DNA of 64,000 nt from Bugula neritina (Eukaryota; Bryozoa; Gymnolaemata; Cheilostomatida; Bugulidae), in contig OZ037766.1 in assembly GCA_964035545.1 (NCBI GenBank), positions 20,139,767 through 20,203,766 on the forward strand, in the 5' to 3' direction. A program made the translations under genes and the position numbers. Within the stretch, counting starts at the first letter, position 1, and each line of letters begins with the position of its first letter. Shown here one piece after another: positions 62,947-64,000 of this stretch. Below the pieces are notes generated by a model. It did no database searches. It worked only from the letters and a program-made list of their open reading frames with translations, and had not been told where the DNA came from.

Positions 62947-63229
62947 CTAATCTGCCCGAGTTAGTGATTACTTTTCGTGATTGTGAGAGAAACGAGACAA
63001 CTATTTAACGAGAGGTTTCAGTGATACGACGAGAAATTCAGAAAGCCAAATTTATATTATTGAGGAGAACTGTTGAAAAGGGTGAGAGACAAATGTTACA
63101 TTCGAATACTTGGTGAGAGTTTAAATTCAAATTCAAAATCGATACCGTGATATTAGTTATACTATAGATTTTTATTAATTAATGAATCTGGTACTTATAT
63201 TGATAGTGATACTAGTGTTGGTACTTAGC

Positions 63230-64000
63230 ATGGCTCTGTCTAACCTCGATTTAAATGCTTTTCCTGAGTTAGTATTAGATGAAAGTAACGTTGCTAAGGA
63301 GTAGAACTCGGGGCTAACGCATCAGTCAAGTGTTGAGGTAACTTCTCTCAACTTAGGTTCCGAAGAGGTAGACGGGGAACAAGTTAATAGATTCAGGAGT
63401 AGAACTAAGCTGTTGGCTTTACTGAGTGCTATTGGTTCAGAGAAGCTAAATACATTACAGTCGCTTGGCTTTAATCTAAATGATAATTCGAATGAGGAGT
63501 ATTATACTGCTTTAGACTTACTAAAAGCCGATTACTCTCAAGATGACAGTTTTATGTTATAACTATGTTGTTAGCGTAGCCCAAGCTTGTAGGAAAATGA
63601 GATAGAGTATTAATTAAAGGTTGAAAAACTAAGTAGAACCGTAGAGTTTGGAAATGATAATGACGTAGTCCGACAAAGGTTTTCAACAGCATTAGCTGTT
63701 AATGGTCTTAGTGACTTAGGCTTGCGTAGACACCTCTTACAGGAACCTGACTTGACGTGGGGACAACTTAGAACAAAAGCTCAGGCTAAACACTTGGGTA
63801 GACTATCCGAAGCCACTTTAAACGAGGCAAGGGTGGGTAGTTTTAATGTGAAGAAAAGAATTAAAACTGAAATTGGTAAGATAAACCTGGACCCCCAAGA
63901 CAAGCTAAACAGTAGTTCAGACGAATCTAACGATGGTAGACCTTTGAATGCTAGGTCCATCTCTCGAAGTAGATATAAGAATAACAGTAAACGACGCTTT
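63230..64000 (+). pseudogene. Decayed gypsy gag, running off the right edge
   Basis: The ATG at 63230 reads MALSNLDLNAFPELVLDES and meets a TAG at 63302. It is open again with RTKLLALLSAIGSEKLNTLQ, a stop at 63560, and several stops and indels to about 63620. It then runs open as TVEFGNDNDVVRQRFSTAL, SDLGLRRHLLQEPDLTWGQL (a gag signature of gypsy K02A2.6-like elements) and a basic tail to the window end. No zinc knuckle is reached. The leader (62950-63229) contains the TGATACTAGTGTTGGTA motif also found near 55.16 kb. Confidence 0.8.

Overview
This is nuclear DNA of a non-vertebrate metazoan. It is AT-rich and carries spliced genes with long repeat-filled introns, many microsatellites and several classes of eukaryotic transposon. 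The gene content (an alpha-2-macroglobulin family protein, a secreted fibrinogen-domain lectin, mitochondrial ribosomal protein L13) and a chordate-unlike transposon mix suggest an early-branching invertebrate such as a sponge or cnidarian. That placement is inference, not shown by the sequence.

Three host genes on the minus strand could be assembled exon by exon with every splice phase closing. (1) 35-8002 is the N-terminal 587 codons of an alpha-2-macroglobulin/thioester-protein family member: signal peptide and macroglobulin domains up to the MG6 start, with bait and thioester regions off the left edge. (2) 15969-24928 is a complete 373-residue secreted protein: signal peptide, PAN/apple-like domain, Ser/Thr-rich linker and C-terminal fibrinogen domain. 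(3) 27183-35353 is complete MRPL13 (205 aa, six exons). A fourth, unrecognised multi-exon gene lies on the plus strand at 46471-48849. Weaker plus-strand exon candidates lie at 10.4 kb and 11.8-13.4 kb.

The right half is a transposon landscape. A 7.7-kb Ty3/gypsy retrotransposon (37174-44915, minus strand) has two LTRs, a tRNA-Leu-type primer site, a polypurine tract, gag and pol, and a -1 frameshift signal between them. It has one in-frame stop in gag and one in pol. Its 3' LTR, and an older solo copy of the same LTR at 22330-23613, each carry a solo LTR of a second family with its own 5-bp target duplication. Between 31066 and 35098, inside MRPL13 intron 1, two nearly identical 1.07-kb inverted arms flank a decayed DDE transposase. 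At 54613-58363 lies a complete PIF/Harbinger element flanked by TTA, with convergent MADF-BESS and transposase genes. A 331-bp miniature derivative of it sits at 50140-50470. Four members of a TA-flanked MITE family (17.2, 29.2, 47.4, 56.1 kb), a PHD-ORF1 LINE (60.6-62.3 kb), a degraded gypsy pol (51.7-53.1 kb), a Harbinger fragment and the 5' end of a third gypsy element (62.8 kb to the edge) complete the set.

The two immune-type genes may act in the same extracellular recognition/opsonisation process, but that rests on family knowledge and proximity only. No rRNA gene, functional tRNA, CRISPR array or bacterial operon was seen.
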